NCBI RefSeq assembly: GCF_030548295.1
Contig: NZ_JAUOSB010000004.1
Span: 177,779-241,778 of the forward strand
DNA: 64,000 nucleotides
Source: Wenyingzhuangia sp. 2_MG-2023
GTDB lineage: Bacteria; Bacteroidota; Bacteroidia; Flavobacteriales; Flavobacteriaceae
Direction of reading: 5' to 3'
This document shows positions 1 through 8,773 of the stretch, piece after piece; within the stretch, counting starts at the first letter, position 1; every line of letters begins with the position of its first letter. A program made the translations under genes and the position numbers. The notes beneath the pieces were generated by a model. That model was given only the letters and a program-made list of their open reading frames with translations, searched no databases and was not told the DNA's origin.

Positions 1-121
1 AGAAAATGCTGCTTCTGTTGCCGGAATGATTTTAACCACAGCTTGTACTTTAACAGATATTAAAGAACCTGAAACTGGAGGTGGACAACACCACCCAGGA
101 GGAATGCCAGGAATGATGTAA
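1..121 (+). CDS. groL: Chaperonin GroEL, 3' end (partial)
   Basis: Only the last 39 codons are in the window, reading from base 2 to the TAA at 119-121; the rest lies to the left. The visible peptide contains SVAGMILTTACTLTDIKEPE and ends in a Gly-Met-rich tail, GGMPGMM. This is the hallmark end of bacterial GroEL, whose flexible GGM tail projects into the folding chamber. GroEL forms the double-ring ATP-driven chaperonin with GroES in the cytosol. A strong hairpin follows 29 bases later. The call rests on the C-terminal signature alone, but that signature is highly specific. Confidence 0.95.
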   Translation, partial: ENAASVAGMILTTACTLTDIKEPETGGGQHHPGGMPGMM

Positions 122-150
122 GTCAAACTCTGATATTCTCATAAATTAAA

Positions 151-183
151 AACGCTTCAAATTTAATTTGAAGCGTTTTTTTA
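151..183. terminator. Bidirectional intrinsic terminator after groL
   Basis: A near-perfect inverted repeat, with arms at 151-163 and 165-177, is flanked by A-rich sequence on the left and a T run on the right. It can end groL on the plus strand and the convergent glucosaminidase gene on the minus strand. Confidence 0.85.
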
Positions 184-205
184 TACCTGTTTTAAAAATC
201 AAGAA

Positions 206-1234
206 TTACTTTATTCTTAGTTCTTGCCCTATGGAAATATCATTAGACCTTAAGTCATTCATTTTTTTCAATGCATCAACTGTCAATCCATATTTTTTAG
301 AAATAGAATACAACGTTTCTTTTTGCTGTACAATGTGATGATTTTTCAATTCTGAATTTGTTTTTAACCTTAACACATCTCCTTTATGAATGGTATTGTC
401 AGACAAGTGATTTAACTCTTTCAGTTCTTCAACTGAAACTCCATATTTTCTAGAAATAGAATACAGCGTATCCTCATCTTCTACCGTATGCGTGTCATAT
501 CCAAAACCATTTTCTTCTTCATGAACAACAACTACTTTTACAGGACTTTCTTCTTTTCTATCATCAATAATAGTAACCAAGTCTACTTTTCCCTTTAACA
601 CCATTTCATCGTACTCATCCAAATTATACCTCTCTATATAACTAATCAACTTGTTTGGGTATTTTGGATCCGTTGCATAACCCGCTTTTTTCAATCCTTT
701 TGCCCAACCTTTGTAATCTCCTTTTCTCAATGTAAATAAATCCGCATACCTAGACCTTGTTGTCAAAAAAAGAGAATGATCTTTATAAGATGTAGATGCA
801 TATTCGTATTTTCTAAAACATTCCCCTTTTTTATCATCATCATGAGTCACACGTTCTCCCTCCCAACCAACATGACATTTGATTCCAAAATGATTGTTAG
901 ATTTTCTAGCCAAGTTACTTGTTCCACTACCTGATTCTAAAATCCCTTGTGCTAAGGTAATACTTGCGGGAATCTTATATTTATGCATCTCTTCCATTGC
1001 CATGGGAGCAAATTTCTCTACGTAAGCCAACGTGGTTTCACTTAAATACGTTTTAGATTTTTTTTTGGTTTGATTGATGACTTTTTCTACCTCTTTCTCC
1101 ACTTCTTTTGTGGGAACCACCTTTACTTCTGTTCCTTTATTTGTGGTTGTAGACCTTTTACTTGATACTACTTTTTTACTAGAACCACAGGACGCTAGCA
1201 ATAAAATCACCCCAAAAACGAAGACTTTTCTCAT
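206..1234 (-). CDS. Lipoprotein glucosaminidase (GH73) with two LysM domains
   Basis: 342 residues. A lipoprotein signal ends in LLASC (Cys16). After a Lys/Glu-rich linker (about 20-65) comes a glucosaminidase domain (about 70-215) of the FlgJ/LytG type (GH73), with the expected catalytic Glu100 in the motif QGILESGSG. Two LysM modules follow at about 248-292 and 299-342, both with the TLYSISxKYG core that binds the glycan chain of peptidoglycan. The enzyme would cut beta-1,4 links between GlcNAc and MurNAc in the periplasm, in wall turnover or daughter-cell separation. The ATG overlaps the stop of the upstream PLP-enzyme gene by 4 bases (ATGA), so the two are probably co-transcribed. The exact cleavage specificity is inferred. 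Confidence 0.9.
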   Translation of the reverse strand: MRKVFVFGVILLLASCGSSKKVVSSKRSTTTNKGTEVKVVPTKEVEKEVEKVINQTKKKSKTYLSETTLAYVEKFAPMAMEEMHKYKIPASITLAQGILESGSGTSNLARKSNNHFGIKCHVGWEGERVTHDDDKKGECFRKYEYASTSYKDHSLFLTTRSRYADLFTLRKGDYKGWAKGLKKAGYATDPKYPNKLISYIERYNLDEYDEMVLKGKVDLVTIIDDRKEESPVKVVVVHEEENGFGYDTHTVEDEDTLYSISRKYGVSVEELKELNHLSDNTIHKGDVLRLKTNSELKNHHIVQQKETLYSISKKYGLTVDALKKMNDLRSNDISIGQELRIK

Positions 1235-2151
1235 AAAATTATACGTTTGTTTTTTTGTTTTAATCGTAGGTTTACACCTTCTATTCCTTGCAAACCGCCT
1301 GTGTGAATTGCTAAAATTTTATCTCCTTGTTCAAATTTCCCTTTTTGAATTTCTTTTAAAATTCCAAACAACATTTTTCCTGTATATATGGGATCTAAAG
1401 CAATGGCTGTTTCTTTTTTAAACTCGTTTATAAAAGTAATTAATTCCTCGGTTATTTTTCCATAACCTCCAAAATGATAGTCAGAAATGACCTTCCAATT
1501 GCTTTTATTTGGCTGTAGCGATTTGATTTCATCAACAATCCAATTCCCTTTAAGCGCAGGAAACACCATAACTTTTTGAGCAATTGAACTAGAATTGATA
1601 ACACCTGTTACCGTTCCTCCAGTTCCCATAGCACAAGCAATGTGTGTAAAATCAGCATCTGCATCTGTGAGTATTTCTTCACACCCCTTAATCGCTAAAA
1701 GATTGGTTCCTCCTTCTGGTAAAAAATAACTATTGGGAAATTGATTTTCCAACTCCATTAAAAATGAACTTTCTTTTTTTTGTTGATACTGAGATCTAGT
1801 AACAAACAGAAAATTCATTCCAAATTCATATGCCTTTCTCAAGGTAGGGTTCTGACTCAATGTTTTGTGTAAATCCACTCCCAATTCTTCACCACGAATT
1901 ACACCAACAGTCGTAAATCCGTATTCTTTACCCGCAGCCGCTGTGGCTAAAATGTGATTGGAATAAGCTCCACCAAACGTTACAAAACTTTGCTTGTTTT
2001 GTTTTTTAGCTTCTTGTAAATTGTATTTTAGTTTCCTGAATTTGTTTCCCGAAATAAAAGGATGCAACAAATCTTCTCTTTTTACATAAAGCTCTACTTC
2101 TTGCTCTTTTAAAATAGGTAAATGAATTTGTATGTTTTGGGAAGTACTCAT
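1231..2151 (-). CDS. PLP-dependent ACC deaminase / D-cysteine desulfhydrase family protein
   Basis: 306 residues, fold-type II PLP enzyme. The N-terminal stretch KREDLLHPFISGNKFRKLKY carries the lysine predicted to bind PLP (Lys37, in GNK, aligned with the GGNK lysine of ACC deaminase). GGAYSNH (60-66) and GTGGTVTGV would bind substrate and phosphate. Members degrade 1-aminocyclopropane-1-carboxylate to 2-oxobutyrate and ammonia, or D-cysteine to pyruvate, H2S and ammonia. At about 306 residues it is shorter than true plant-associated ACC deaminases (about 338), so D-cysteine or another D-amino acid is a likelier substrate; that part is inference. It lies directly upstream of the glucosaminidase gene with a 4-base overlap. 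Confidence 0.8.
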   Translation of the reverse strand: MSTSQNIQIHLPILKEQEVELYVKREDLLHPFISGNKFRKLKYNLQEAKKQNKQSFVTFGGAYSNHILATAAAGKEYGFTTVGVIRGEELGVDLHKTLSQNPTLRKAYEFGMNFLFVTRSQYQQKKESSFLMELENQFPNSYFLPEGGTNLLAIKGCEEILTDADADFTHIACAMGTGGTVTGVINSSSIAQKVMVFPALKGNWIVDEIKSLQPNKSNWKVISDYHFGGYGKITEELITFINEFKKETAIALDPIYTGKMLFGILKEIQKGKFEQGDKILAIHTGGLQGIEGVNLRLKQKNKRIIL

Positions 2152-2316
2152 TTATCTTATATCCACCTTTTTATTTTTTGACACACAATCTTGTCTAAAA
2201 AATCACTACATCTATTATCACTTATTCTTATGCAAATCTAGATAACCAAACAAAAAACCATATCAAAGTAGAGTAGAAAACCAAACCTTTAGAATAGCAT
2301 TCCTAACACAAACGAT

Positions 2317-4236
2317 CTATCCTTCTTTTGATGCAATTTCATCATCCAACTCAAACAGTTCCTCAGTAAAAGCATCTAACTCATTTTTTTTAGATTGATA
2401 CGTTTCAAAAAAAGTTCCATCAGCAGCATGTTTTTCATAATCTTCTGCCAACTGATCGTCCATTTTTTTGATTTCGTTTTCCAAATCACCTATTTGGCGT
2501 TCTAGCTTACTCAATCTATTTTTCATCTTCTTTAATTCTTTCTCTTCTTCCCTACTTAGTTTTCCAGATTTTTTCTCAGTTGATTTTTCCGAAACCACAA
2601 CTGTTCTTTTTTCTGCTTCACGCATGTCTTCCAACTTGTGTTCTGCTAAAAAATAATCCAAATCTCCCAAATACTCTTTGATGACCTTGTCTTTAAAATA
2701 AAATACTTTCTCGGTCAATCCTTGTAAAAAATCACGATCATGAGAAACCAAAATCAACGTTCCTTCAAATTTTTCTAAAGCCTGTTTCAACACATTTTTA
2801 GAAGCAATATCTAAATGGTTGGTAGGCTCATCCATCACCAAAACATTAAAAGGCTCTAACAACATTTTACACAATGCCAATCGGTTTCGTTCCCCTCCAG
2901 ACAATACTTTTACTTTTTTATCTACATCATCTCCCCTAAACAAAAAAGAACCTAACATATCACGAACTTTTGCTCTATTTCCATCATTCGCAGCATTTTC
3001 CATGGTGTCCAATAAAGTAATTTCACCATCCAAATGTTCTGCTTGATTCTGTGCAAAATATCCAATTTCTACATTGTGCCCCAACTTTAAGTGTCCCGTA
3101 TAATCCGTTTCACCCACCATCATTTTTGCCAAGGTAGATTTCCCTTGGCCATTTTGACCTACAAAAGCAATTTTAGAACCACGCTCTATCAACATTTCTA
3201 CATTAGACAATACGTGTTTCTCTCCATAACTTTTAGACACATCCTCTGCTTCTACAACTATTCTACCTGGTTCTTTAGACAACGGAAAACGAACATTCAT
3301 CACCGCATTGTCTTCACCATCTACCTCAATTCTTTGTACTTTATCTAACTGCTTGATAAGCGACTGTGCCAAAGACGCTTTGGTTGCTTTGTATCGAAAA
3401 CGCTCAATCAACTCCTCTTTGGCTTTGATTTCTTTTTCCTGGTTTTTTTGAGCCTGCATTTGTTTTTCGCGAATTTCATCTCTTAACAACATGAATTGAG
3501 AATACGACTTTTTGTAATCGTAAATCTGCCCCAAAGAAATTTCAATAGTTCTGTTGGTCACATTGTCTAAAAACATTTTATCGTGAGAAACCAATACTAC
3601 TGCCCCTGCATAATTTCTTAAAAAATTCTCTAACCAGATGATGGATTCAATGTCCAAGTGGTTGGTAGGTTCATCTAACAACAAAATATCATTTTGCTGT
3701 AATAAGAGTTTTGCCAGTTCAATACGCATTCTCCAACCTCCAGAAAAAGTATCTGTCAACTTGTTAAAATCTGCTCTCTGAAAACCCAACCCTTGTAAAA
3801 TCTTTTCGGTTTCTCCTTGATAATTGTAACCTCCTAACAGTTCGTAACGTGTGGTTTTTTCTTCTAAGTCGTGAATTAAATTAGTGTAATACTCACTCTC
3901 ATAATCAGTTCTTTCTGCAAGCTCTCCATTGATTTTTTCAATTTCTACTTCTATCTTTTTAATCTCTTCAAAAGCCTGATAAGCCTCTTCTAAAATGGTT
4001 CTTCCTGGAACAAAGTCAATATCTTGACGTAAAAACCCCATCTGAATATCTTTATCAAAAGCCAAGGTTCCACCATCGCTCGGAAGATCTTTAGACAAAA
4101 CCTTTAATAAAGTAGACTTACCCGCTCCATTTTTTCCTACCAACCCTACTCTATCACCTTTTTCTAATTTGAAAGTTATTCCCGAAAAAAGATCAGTTCC
4201 ATTAAAAGTGACCGTTAAATTATGTACGTTAACCAT
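2317..4236 (-). CDS. ABC-F family ATPase (ribosome-associated type)
   Basis: 639 residues with two ABC ATPase domains and no membrane segments. Walker A motifs are GLVGKNGAGKST and AFVGQNGQGKST; signature motifs are FSGGWRMR and LSGGERNR; both Walker B regions read LLLDEPTNHLD or LVMDEPTNHLD. A linker rich in Lys, Glu and Gln joins the halves, and the C-terminal ~90 residues form a charged coiled coil as in Uup-type proteins. ABC-F proteins act on the ribosome E site, resolving stalled complexes or, in some branches, protecting against antibiotics. I take the start as the ATG at 4236; an in-frame TTG three codons upstream is less likely. Which ABC-F subgroup it belongs to is not decided here. 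Confidence 0.9.
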   Translation of the reverse strand: MVNVHNLTVTFNGTDLFSGITFKLEKGDRVGLVGKNGAGKSTLLKVLSKDLPSDGGTLAFDKDIQMGFLRQDIDFVPGRTILEEAYQAFEEIKKIEVEIEKINGELAERTDYESEYYTNLIHDLEEKTTRYELLGGYNYQGETEKILQGLGFQRADFNKLTDTFSGGWRMRIELAKLLLQQNDILLLDEPTNHLDIESIIWLENFLRNYAGAVVLVSHDKMFLDNVTNRTIEISLGQIYDYKKSYSQFMLLRDEIREKQMQAQKNQEKEIKAKEELIERFRYKATKASLAQSLIKQLDKVQRIEVDGEDNAVMNVRFPLSKEPGRIVVEAEDVSKSYGEKHVLSNVEMLIERGSKIAFVGQNGQGKSTLAKMMVGETDYTGHLKLGHNVEIGYFAQNQAEHLDGEITLLDTMENAANDGNRAKVRDMLGSFLFRGDDVDKKVKVLSGGERNRLALCKMLLEPFNVLVMDEPTNHLDIASKNVLKQALEKFEGTLILVSHDRDFLQGLTEKVFYFKDKVIKEYLGDLDYFLAEHKLEDMREAEKRTVVVSEKSTEKKSGKLSREEEKELKKMKNRLSKLERQIGDLENEIKKMDDQLAEDYEKHAADGTFFETYQSKKNELDAFTEELFELDDEIASKEG

Positions 4237-4273
4237 ATGTAACAATTGTTGCTTATATCAAAAAAATAGGAAT

Positions 4274-4292
4274 TATATTTGTATACACAAAT
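4274..4292 (+). promoter_or_regulatory. Candidate -7 element and inverted repeat upstream of the DUF983 gene
   Basis: TATATTTG at 4274-4281 matches the Bacteroidota -7 consensus TAnnTTTG. A TTG lies 22 bases upstream (4249-4251), slightly too far for the usual spacing. A 16-base inverted repeat (ATTTGT-ATAC-ACAAAT, 4277-4292) overlaps it and could be an operator. The region lies between divergent genes. Confidence 0.35.
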
Positions 4293-4357
4293 CTGAGACC
4301 TACACTGTATTATCTCTGTATTAAGAGTGATGCAAAAGTACCATAAATATAACTATC

Positions 4358-4747
4358 ATGTTTACAAAAGAAAGCAAACTCTACAGCATCTTTACTTCTA
4401 AATGTCCACAATGTCATGAAGGAGCGTTTTTTGAAAACAAGTTCTCTTTCAACGTTCTAAAAACGACACAAACCAAAAGTCATTGCCCAAAATGCAACTT
4501 AAAATACATGAGAGAACCCTCTTTCTTTTATGGAGCTATGTATGTAGGTTACGGATTGAGCGTTGCTTTAGCTGTAGCGTTGTACATTATTAGTGTCGTG
4601 TTTTTAGGACTGACTATGCGAGAAAGTTTGTTTGTAATTGCCATAGGTCTATTCGCATTAGCTCCTTGGAGTTTGCGTATTTCTAGAGTTATATGGATTC
4701 ACTTATTCATCAAATACCAAAAAGACGAAAGCCTAAGAAAAAAATAG
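4358..4747 (+). CDS. DUF983 family membrane protein with zinc-ribbon Cys pairs
   Basis: 129 residues. The N-terminal cytosolic part has two Cys pairs, CPQC at about 18-21 and CPKC at about 44-47, arranged as a small zinc ribbon. Two hydrophobic segments follow (about 63-85 and 88-106). This layout is that of the DUF983 family, common in Bacteroidota and Alphaproteobacteria; its biochemical role is not established. It is convergent with the next gene, with only 2 bases between the stops and no hairpin there. It sits alone on the plus strand, divergent from the ABC-F gene. Confidence 0.75.
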   Translation: MFTKESKLYSIFTSKCPQCHEGAFFENKFSFNVLKTTQTKSHCPKCNLKYMREPSFFYGAMYVGYGLSVALAVALYIISVVFLGLTMRESLFVIAIGLFALAPWSLRISRVIWIHLFIKYQKDESLRKK

Positions 4748-4749
4748 TT

Positions 4750-5451
4750 TTACTCTATAATTTCACCATTCATCAACTTAACAATTACTACATCTCGTAA
4801 TTTCAAATCATACAAAACAATTCTTAGGTATTTTGCTTCTTCAAACGTTGGAAAATTACCTAACACGTAATGGTTCAATCCATCTTTTTTAATTTTTTGA
4901 ACTTCTGATGTAAAATGAATGTCTAAGTCTTTGTAAACACCTATTTGAACTCCATAAGTAACAACGTCTGTTTGAGCTATTTCTTTACTATCTTGTTCTA
5001 CAATTGGTTTTGGTGTTTTTACTGTTTCTTCCGTTTTTACAGCAGTAGCAGCAACTTTTGTTGCTCCTGCATCTTTTTTGCCGTTAAAAAAAGCGTAGGT
5101 TCCCCCTAAACAAATCAACATTAAAAGAACTCCTACAACTACAGCTGCTTTTAATTGATTGTTTTTAGTCTTAATTTTTTCGACATGATCTTGTTTTAGT
5201 TCTTCCAAACCTATACATTCTGACTGTAATGAAGTAAGCTTATCTTCTACAGTAACAAGTTCTTTTCCCAAAGCAGAAATCTGGGTTTCTAAATCTAAGT
5301 TCTTATGCTTAAGCGTAGAAACTTGATTTTCCATAGTCAAACGCTCTTCTTCAAGACTTGAAATTTGTTCTTTCAATTTTGAACATTCTTGTTCTAGACT
5401 TTCAATTTTATCATTGAATTCTATAAACTCATCCTCACTTATAAATGGCAT
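4750..5451 (-). CDS. Coiled-coil, single-pass membrane protein with C-terminal SPOR-like region
   Basis: 233 residues. Residues 1-95 are a heptad-rich coiled coil of Glu, Lys, Leu and Gln. One transmembrane helix follows at about 105-125 (VVGVLLMLICLGGTYAFF), then a linker and a C-terminal region (about 163-233) that begins VVTYGVQIGVYKDLD and includes FPTFEEAK. This resembles a SPOR domain, the module that binds denuded peptidoglycan at the septum. There is no cleavable signal, so the coiled coil would be cytosolic and the C-terminal part periplasmic. It lies 11 bases after the FAD oxidoreductase gene, probably in one transcript. The SPOR assignment is by pattern and the partners are unknown. 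Confidence 0.6.
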   Translation of the reverse strand: MPFISEDEFIEFNDKIESLEQECSKLKEQISSLEEERLTMENQVSTLKHKNLDLETQISALGKELVTVEDKLTSLQSECIGLEELKQDHVEKIKTKNNQLKAAVVVGVLLMLICLGGTYAFFNGKKDAGATKVAATAVKTEETVKTPKPIVEQDSKEIAQTDVVTYGVQIGVYKDLDIHFTSEVQKIKKDGLNHYVLGNFPTFEEAKYLRIVLYDLKLRDVVIVKLMNGEIIE

Positions 5452-5462
5452 AGTTGTAATGT

Positions 5463-6503
5463 TTAATTAAATCTTTCTATGTTAACTTCAATTGGCAATG
5501 GTTCTTCATTTTCCAAATGAGCATATAATTTTTTTGCTAAGGTTGGAGCTATCATAACTCCTCTTGTTCCCAATCCGTTAAAAATAATTATATTCTGGTG
5601 AATAGGATGCTTTCCTACCAACGGTCTTCTATCTTTTACGGTAGGCCTTATTCCTCCAAACTGGCTGATTACTTCATAAGGCACCTCTAGCATGGTTTCT
5701 AATTTTTCTAACAGTTCTTTCTTCCCTTTTTCTGTTGCCTCTGTGGTCTTGTCTGCCCAATTGAACGTAGCTCCCACCCAATACTTATCATCTCCAACAG
5801 GCAACACAAACAATGCTGATTTTATTTGTTGTGTCAGCTTTAGTTCTGGTGCTTTTATAAACAACATTTCTCCTTTGGTTCCTCCTAACGGTAAATCTTT
5901 GAAATATGGATTTTTTTTAATTCCATATCCTTCTGCAAAAATAATTTTCTTAGCCGTAATATCATTATAAACTACACTTTCTATATCAACTTTTAAATCT
6001 TCGTGTACAAAAGGAATTTCTAAAAAGAGTCCTTTGTTTTTTAAATACGCTGTATAGTCATCTAAAACTTTATTAATTAGAACACGTCCAGTTCCTTTTA
6101 CTTTTCCAAAGCCTTCAAAATGCTGAATTCCCTTAATTTTTTCTTTTAAAATTTTAGGTTCTAAATGTTTTTCTAGCAAAGGTTTGTCACAAGCCAAAAA
6201 CCAATTATTCTGATCTTTTATGGTTTTAAAAACTTTTAATGTTTCAAAAAAAGTCAAATAACTCCCTCCTAATTTATCTGATAAATCCTTATAAAAAGGA
6301 AATAAATTTTCTAATTGCTCATCTGCATTCCAAACAGGCGTAAAACGTTTCAGAATAACAGGATTAAAAACTCCTGCCGCCACACGAGACGAAACTTGTG
6401 ACGAGTCATTTATAACCACAAAAGAACGACCTTTGTCTTCTAATTCTTTGACCATGGCCATTCCAGCCAGCCCAAAACCTACGATAATATAATCTACTTG
6501 CAT
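5463..6503 (-). CDS. FAD-dependent oxidoreductase (DAO family)
   Basis: 346 residues. The N-terminus YIIVGFGLAGMAMVKEL is a Rossmann dinucleotide fold with GxGxxG, and KIIFAEGYG plus a C-terminal IIFNGLGTRGVMIAP segment complete the FAD-binding pattern of the D-amino-acid oxidase-like family. Such enzymes oxidise amines or amino acids. The substrate cannot be told here, and no partner thiamine or glycine genes are adjacent. A TAAATTTG -7-like element lies only 5 bases before the ATG (6508-6515, minus), so a leaderless message is possible. It is transcribed divergently from the LacI-type regulator. Confidence 0.75.
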   Translation of the reverse strand: MQVDYIIVGFGLAGMAMVKELEDKGRSFVVINDSSQVSSRVAAGVFNPVILKRFTPVWNADEQLENLFPFYKDLSDKLGGSYLTFFETLKVFKTIKDQNNWFLACDKPLLEKHLEPKILKEKIKGIQHFEGFGKVKGTGRVLINKVLDDYTAYLKNKGLFLEIPFVHEDLKVDIESVVYNDITAKKIIFAEGYGIKKNPYFKDLPLGGTKGEMLFIKAPELKLTQQIKSALFVLPVGDDKYWVGATFNWADKTTEATEKGKKELLEKLETMLEVPYEVISQFGGIRPTVKDRRPLVGKHPIHQNIIIFNGLGTRGVMIAPTLAKKLYAHLENEEPLPIEVNIERFN

Positions 6504-6620
6504 GCTACAAATTTACAATTTTAAGAAATCGTAGTATATTAAATTACAACTTATTAATTATGAGTATATTTGTTATTGGAACAAGATTTTACACTATTAT
6601 TTTGCACCTTTTTTTAACTT

Positions 6621-7670
6621 ATGAAGAAAAAACTAACCATTAAAGACATTGCCAAAGAGCTAAACGTTTCTATTTCTACGGTTTCTAAAGCCTTAAATGA
6701 CAGCCATGAAATAGCAGATGTTACCAAAAAGAGAATACAAGCTTATGCAAAAGAATTTAAATACAAACCCAATTTTAATGCTCTTAGTTTAAAAAATAAA
6801 AAAACTAAAACCATAGCTGTTCTTATACCGAACATGCTAAAATATATTTATGCACAAGTTTTTAATGGAATAGAACAAGTAGCTAACGAGCTAGGTTATA
6901 AAATAATCACCTGTGTTTCTAACGAAAAAACAAGCAAAGAGATTGAGATTTTAGAAATGTTATCTAACGGTAGCATTGATGGGTTCATCATCTCTCCTGC
7001 TCTAGAAACTAGCATCAATAAAGATTATGTACACTTTCAGAACATTATAGAAGAAGGATTTCCTATTGTAATGTATGATAGAGCCCCTAAAGAATTGGAC
7101 TGTGACAAAGTTGTGATTAAAGATCATAAAGCAACCTATAATGCAGTGGAACACCTAAAAAATACAGGATGTAAAAACATTGCTTTTATCTCTACTCATA
7201 CAAAACTTGCCAGTACAAAAAAAAGGAAAAAAGGATACATAAAAGCTTTGGAAGAATTTGGTTTGGACATCAATCGTGAAATTATGATTGACATGACTGG
7301 AATTCACTACAAAGAATACGAAAAGATATTGACACCTATTTTGGAAAAACACAAGATAGATGGTGTTATAACCACCAATGAAGCTACGGGAATTGCCATT
7401 CAGAAAGTAGCTCAAAAATTAGGGTACAAAATACCCGAGAATTTCTCAGTAATTGCGTTTTCTAATGGAATTTTGGCAAGACATGCCAGTCCACAAATGA
7501 CTACCATCAGTCAACACGGTGAAAAAATGGGAGCCAAAGCTGCCAAATTATTGATTCAACGAATTGAAAACGAAAATGAAACTCTTGAATACGAAACCAA
7601 AATTATTCAAACAGATTTGGTGATGAGAAATTCTACAAAAAAATTCTTGAAACTAAATTACAACGTATAA
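6621..7670 (+). CDS. LacI family transcriptional regulator
   Basis: 349 residues. The N-terminal helix-turn-helix reads TIKDIAKELNVSISTVSKAL (about 5-24), followed by the hinge helix region KPNFNALSLK and a periplasmic-binding-protein-like sensor domain (about 65-335) starting KTIAVLIPNM. Such repressors normally sense a sugar or nucleoside and control neighbouring transport and catabolic genes. None of those genes is present here: the flanks are a FAD oxidoreductase (divergent) and a thioesterase. Its target may therefore be remote. A TATATTTG element is present at 6565-6572 upstream. Confidence 0.9.
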   Translation: MKKKLTIKDIAKELNVSISTVSKALNDSHEIADVTKKRIQAYAKEFKYKPNFNALSLKNKKTKTIAVLIPNMLKYIYAQVFNGIEQVANELGYKIITCVSNEKTSKEIEILEMLSNGSIDGFIISPALETSINKDYVHFQNIIEEGFPIVMYDRAPKELDCDKVVIKDHKATYNAVEHLKNTGCKNIAFISTHTKLASTKKRKKGYIKALEEFGLDINREIMIDMTGIHYKEYEKILTPILEKHKIDGVITTNEATGIAIQKVAQKLGYKIPENFSVIAFSNGILARHASPQMTTISQHGEKMGAKAAKLLIQRIENENETLEYETKIIQTDLVMRNSTKKFLKLNYNV

Positions 7671-7740
7671 TTTTTTGTGCTTTTCATCGACATCCCAAAT
7701 TACAGCACTAAATTTTGAATAAAAAAACAGTTAAAATATT

Positions 7741-8136
7741 ATGAGATTTCATACACGAAAATGGGTTAAACCCGAAGACTTAAATGCCAATGGAACTTTG
7801 TTTGGAGGTAAACTATTAGCCTGGATTGACGAAGAAGCTGCACTGTACTCTATCATACAATTAGAAAACAACAGAGTAGTAACCAAATACATGTCTGAAA
7901 TTAATTTTTTAAGCTCTGCCAGACAAGGTGATATTATTGAAATTGGAATTGAAGTCGCAAAATTTGGAGGTTCTTCTTTGACCTTAAACTGTGAAGTACG
8001 TAATAAAATGACCCGAGAAACCATTATTAGTGTTGACAATATTATTATGGTAAACCTAGGAGAAGACGGCAAACCTAAAGCTCACGGTAAAACCGAAATA
8101 GAATTTGTAAAAGACAGATTAAAAGCAGCAAATTAA
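7741..8136 (+). CDS. Acyl-CoA thioesterase (hotdog fold, YciA/BACH-like)
   Basis: 131 residues, a single hotdog domain. The stretch VKPEDLNANGTLFGGKLLAW followed by IDEEAA matches the acyl-CoA hydrolase family, in which the Asn/Asp near NANGTLFGG is catalytic and the Gly pair holds the thioester. It would cleave acyl-CoA to free acid and CoA in the cytosol. It begins 70 bases after the LacI-type gene in the same direction, so read-through is possible. It ends at a strong bidirectional hairpin. Confidence 0.85.
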   Translation: MRFHTRKWVKPEDLNANGTLFGGKLLAWIDEEAALYSIIQLENNRVVTKYMSEINFLSSARQGDIIEIGIEVAKFGGSSLTLNCEVRNKMTRETIISVDNIIMVNLGEDGKPKAHGKTEIEFVKDRLKAAN

Positions 8137-8160
8137 AAAAACAACATCCTCTCAACAATA

Positions 8161-8192
8161 AAAAACCGCATCAATCGATGCGGTTTTTTTTA
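8161..8192. terminator. Bidirectional intrinsic terminator
   Basis: Arms ACCGCATC (8165-8172) and GATGCGGT (8177-8184) enclose a 4-base loop, with an A tract before and a T tract after. It separates the convergent thioesterase and yqeY genes. Confidence 0.9.
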
Positions 8193-8212
8193 TAAAGAAC
8201 TTAATTATTTCA

Positions 8213-8662
8213 TTAAGACAATAACTGTTTAATCACTACCGAAATTGCTTTTCCATCTGCTTTTCCAGCAAATTCTTTTGAAGCTACTCCCATCAACTTC
8301 CCCATATCTTTAATAGAAGATGCTCCCGTTTCTGAAATTAATTTTGTCAAGGCAGCTTTCAATTCATCCTCGGTCATTTGAGTTGGTAAAAATTGAGAAA
8401 TCACCTCTGCTTGAGCCAATTCTGGTTCTGCCAAATCTGCCCTACCTTGTTCCGTGTATAAAACAGCAGAATCTCTACGTTGTTTTACCAACTTTTGTAA
8501 AATTTTAAGCTCTGTATCCGCTGTTAAATCTTCTTTAGCTCCACTTTCTGTCTGTGCTAATAAAATGGCAGACTTAACCGCTCTTAATGATTCTAATGCA
8601 ACTGTATCTTTGGCTTTCATAGCTTCTTTCATTTTAGCCATGATCTCTTGTGATAAACTCAT
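8213..8662 (-). CDS. yqeY: GatB/YqeY domain protein
   Basis: 149 residues, the usual size of the stand-alone YqeY family. It starts MSLSQEIMAKMKEAMKAKD and contains LRAVKSAILLAQTE, followed by the Gly-Lys-rich C-terminal region GKLMGVASKEFAGKADG seen in the tail of GatB. The GatB tail contacts the tRNA acceptor in the amidotransferase; the role of the free protein is unsettled. In many flavobacteria this gene lies just after ftsZ, as it nearly does here (a small secreted-protein gene intervenes). Confidence 0.9.
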   Translation of the reverse strand: MSLSQEIMAKMKEAMKAKDTVALESLRAVKSAILLAQTESGAKEDLTADTELKILQKLVKQRRDSAVLYTEQGRADLAEPELAQAEVISQFLPTQMTEDELKAALTKLISETGASSIKDMGKLMGVASKEFAGKADGKAISVVIKQLLS

Positions 8663-8773
8663 TTTTATTCTATTTAGTTGATTGAACTATAAAAGTATTA
8701 AAAAAAACCAACTCAGAGGTTTAGTTTTTCACTCGTTGTTTTTTTATAGAAAACACTTATCACATACAAACTA

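Noticed and set aside
1231..2151. Calling the PLP enzyme a true ACC deaminase
   Set aside because: The family motifs fit both ACC deaminase and D-cysteine desulfhydrase, and the substrate-deciding residues cannot be aligned securely here, so only the family is named.
7155..8072. Minus-strand readings opposite the LacI and thioesterase genes
   Set aside because: Both sense genes have clear family motifs; the opposite readings have no motif and no plausible start region.
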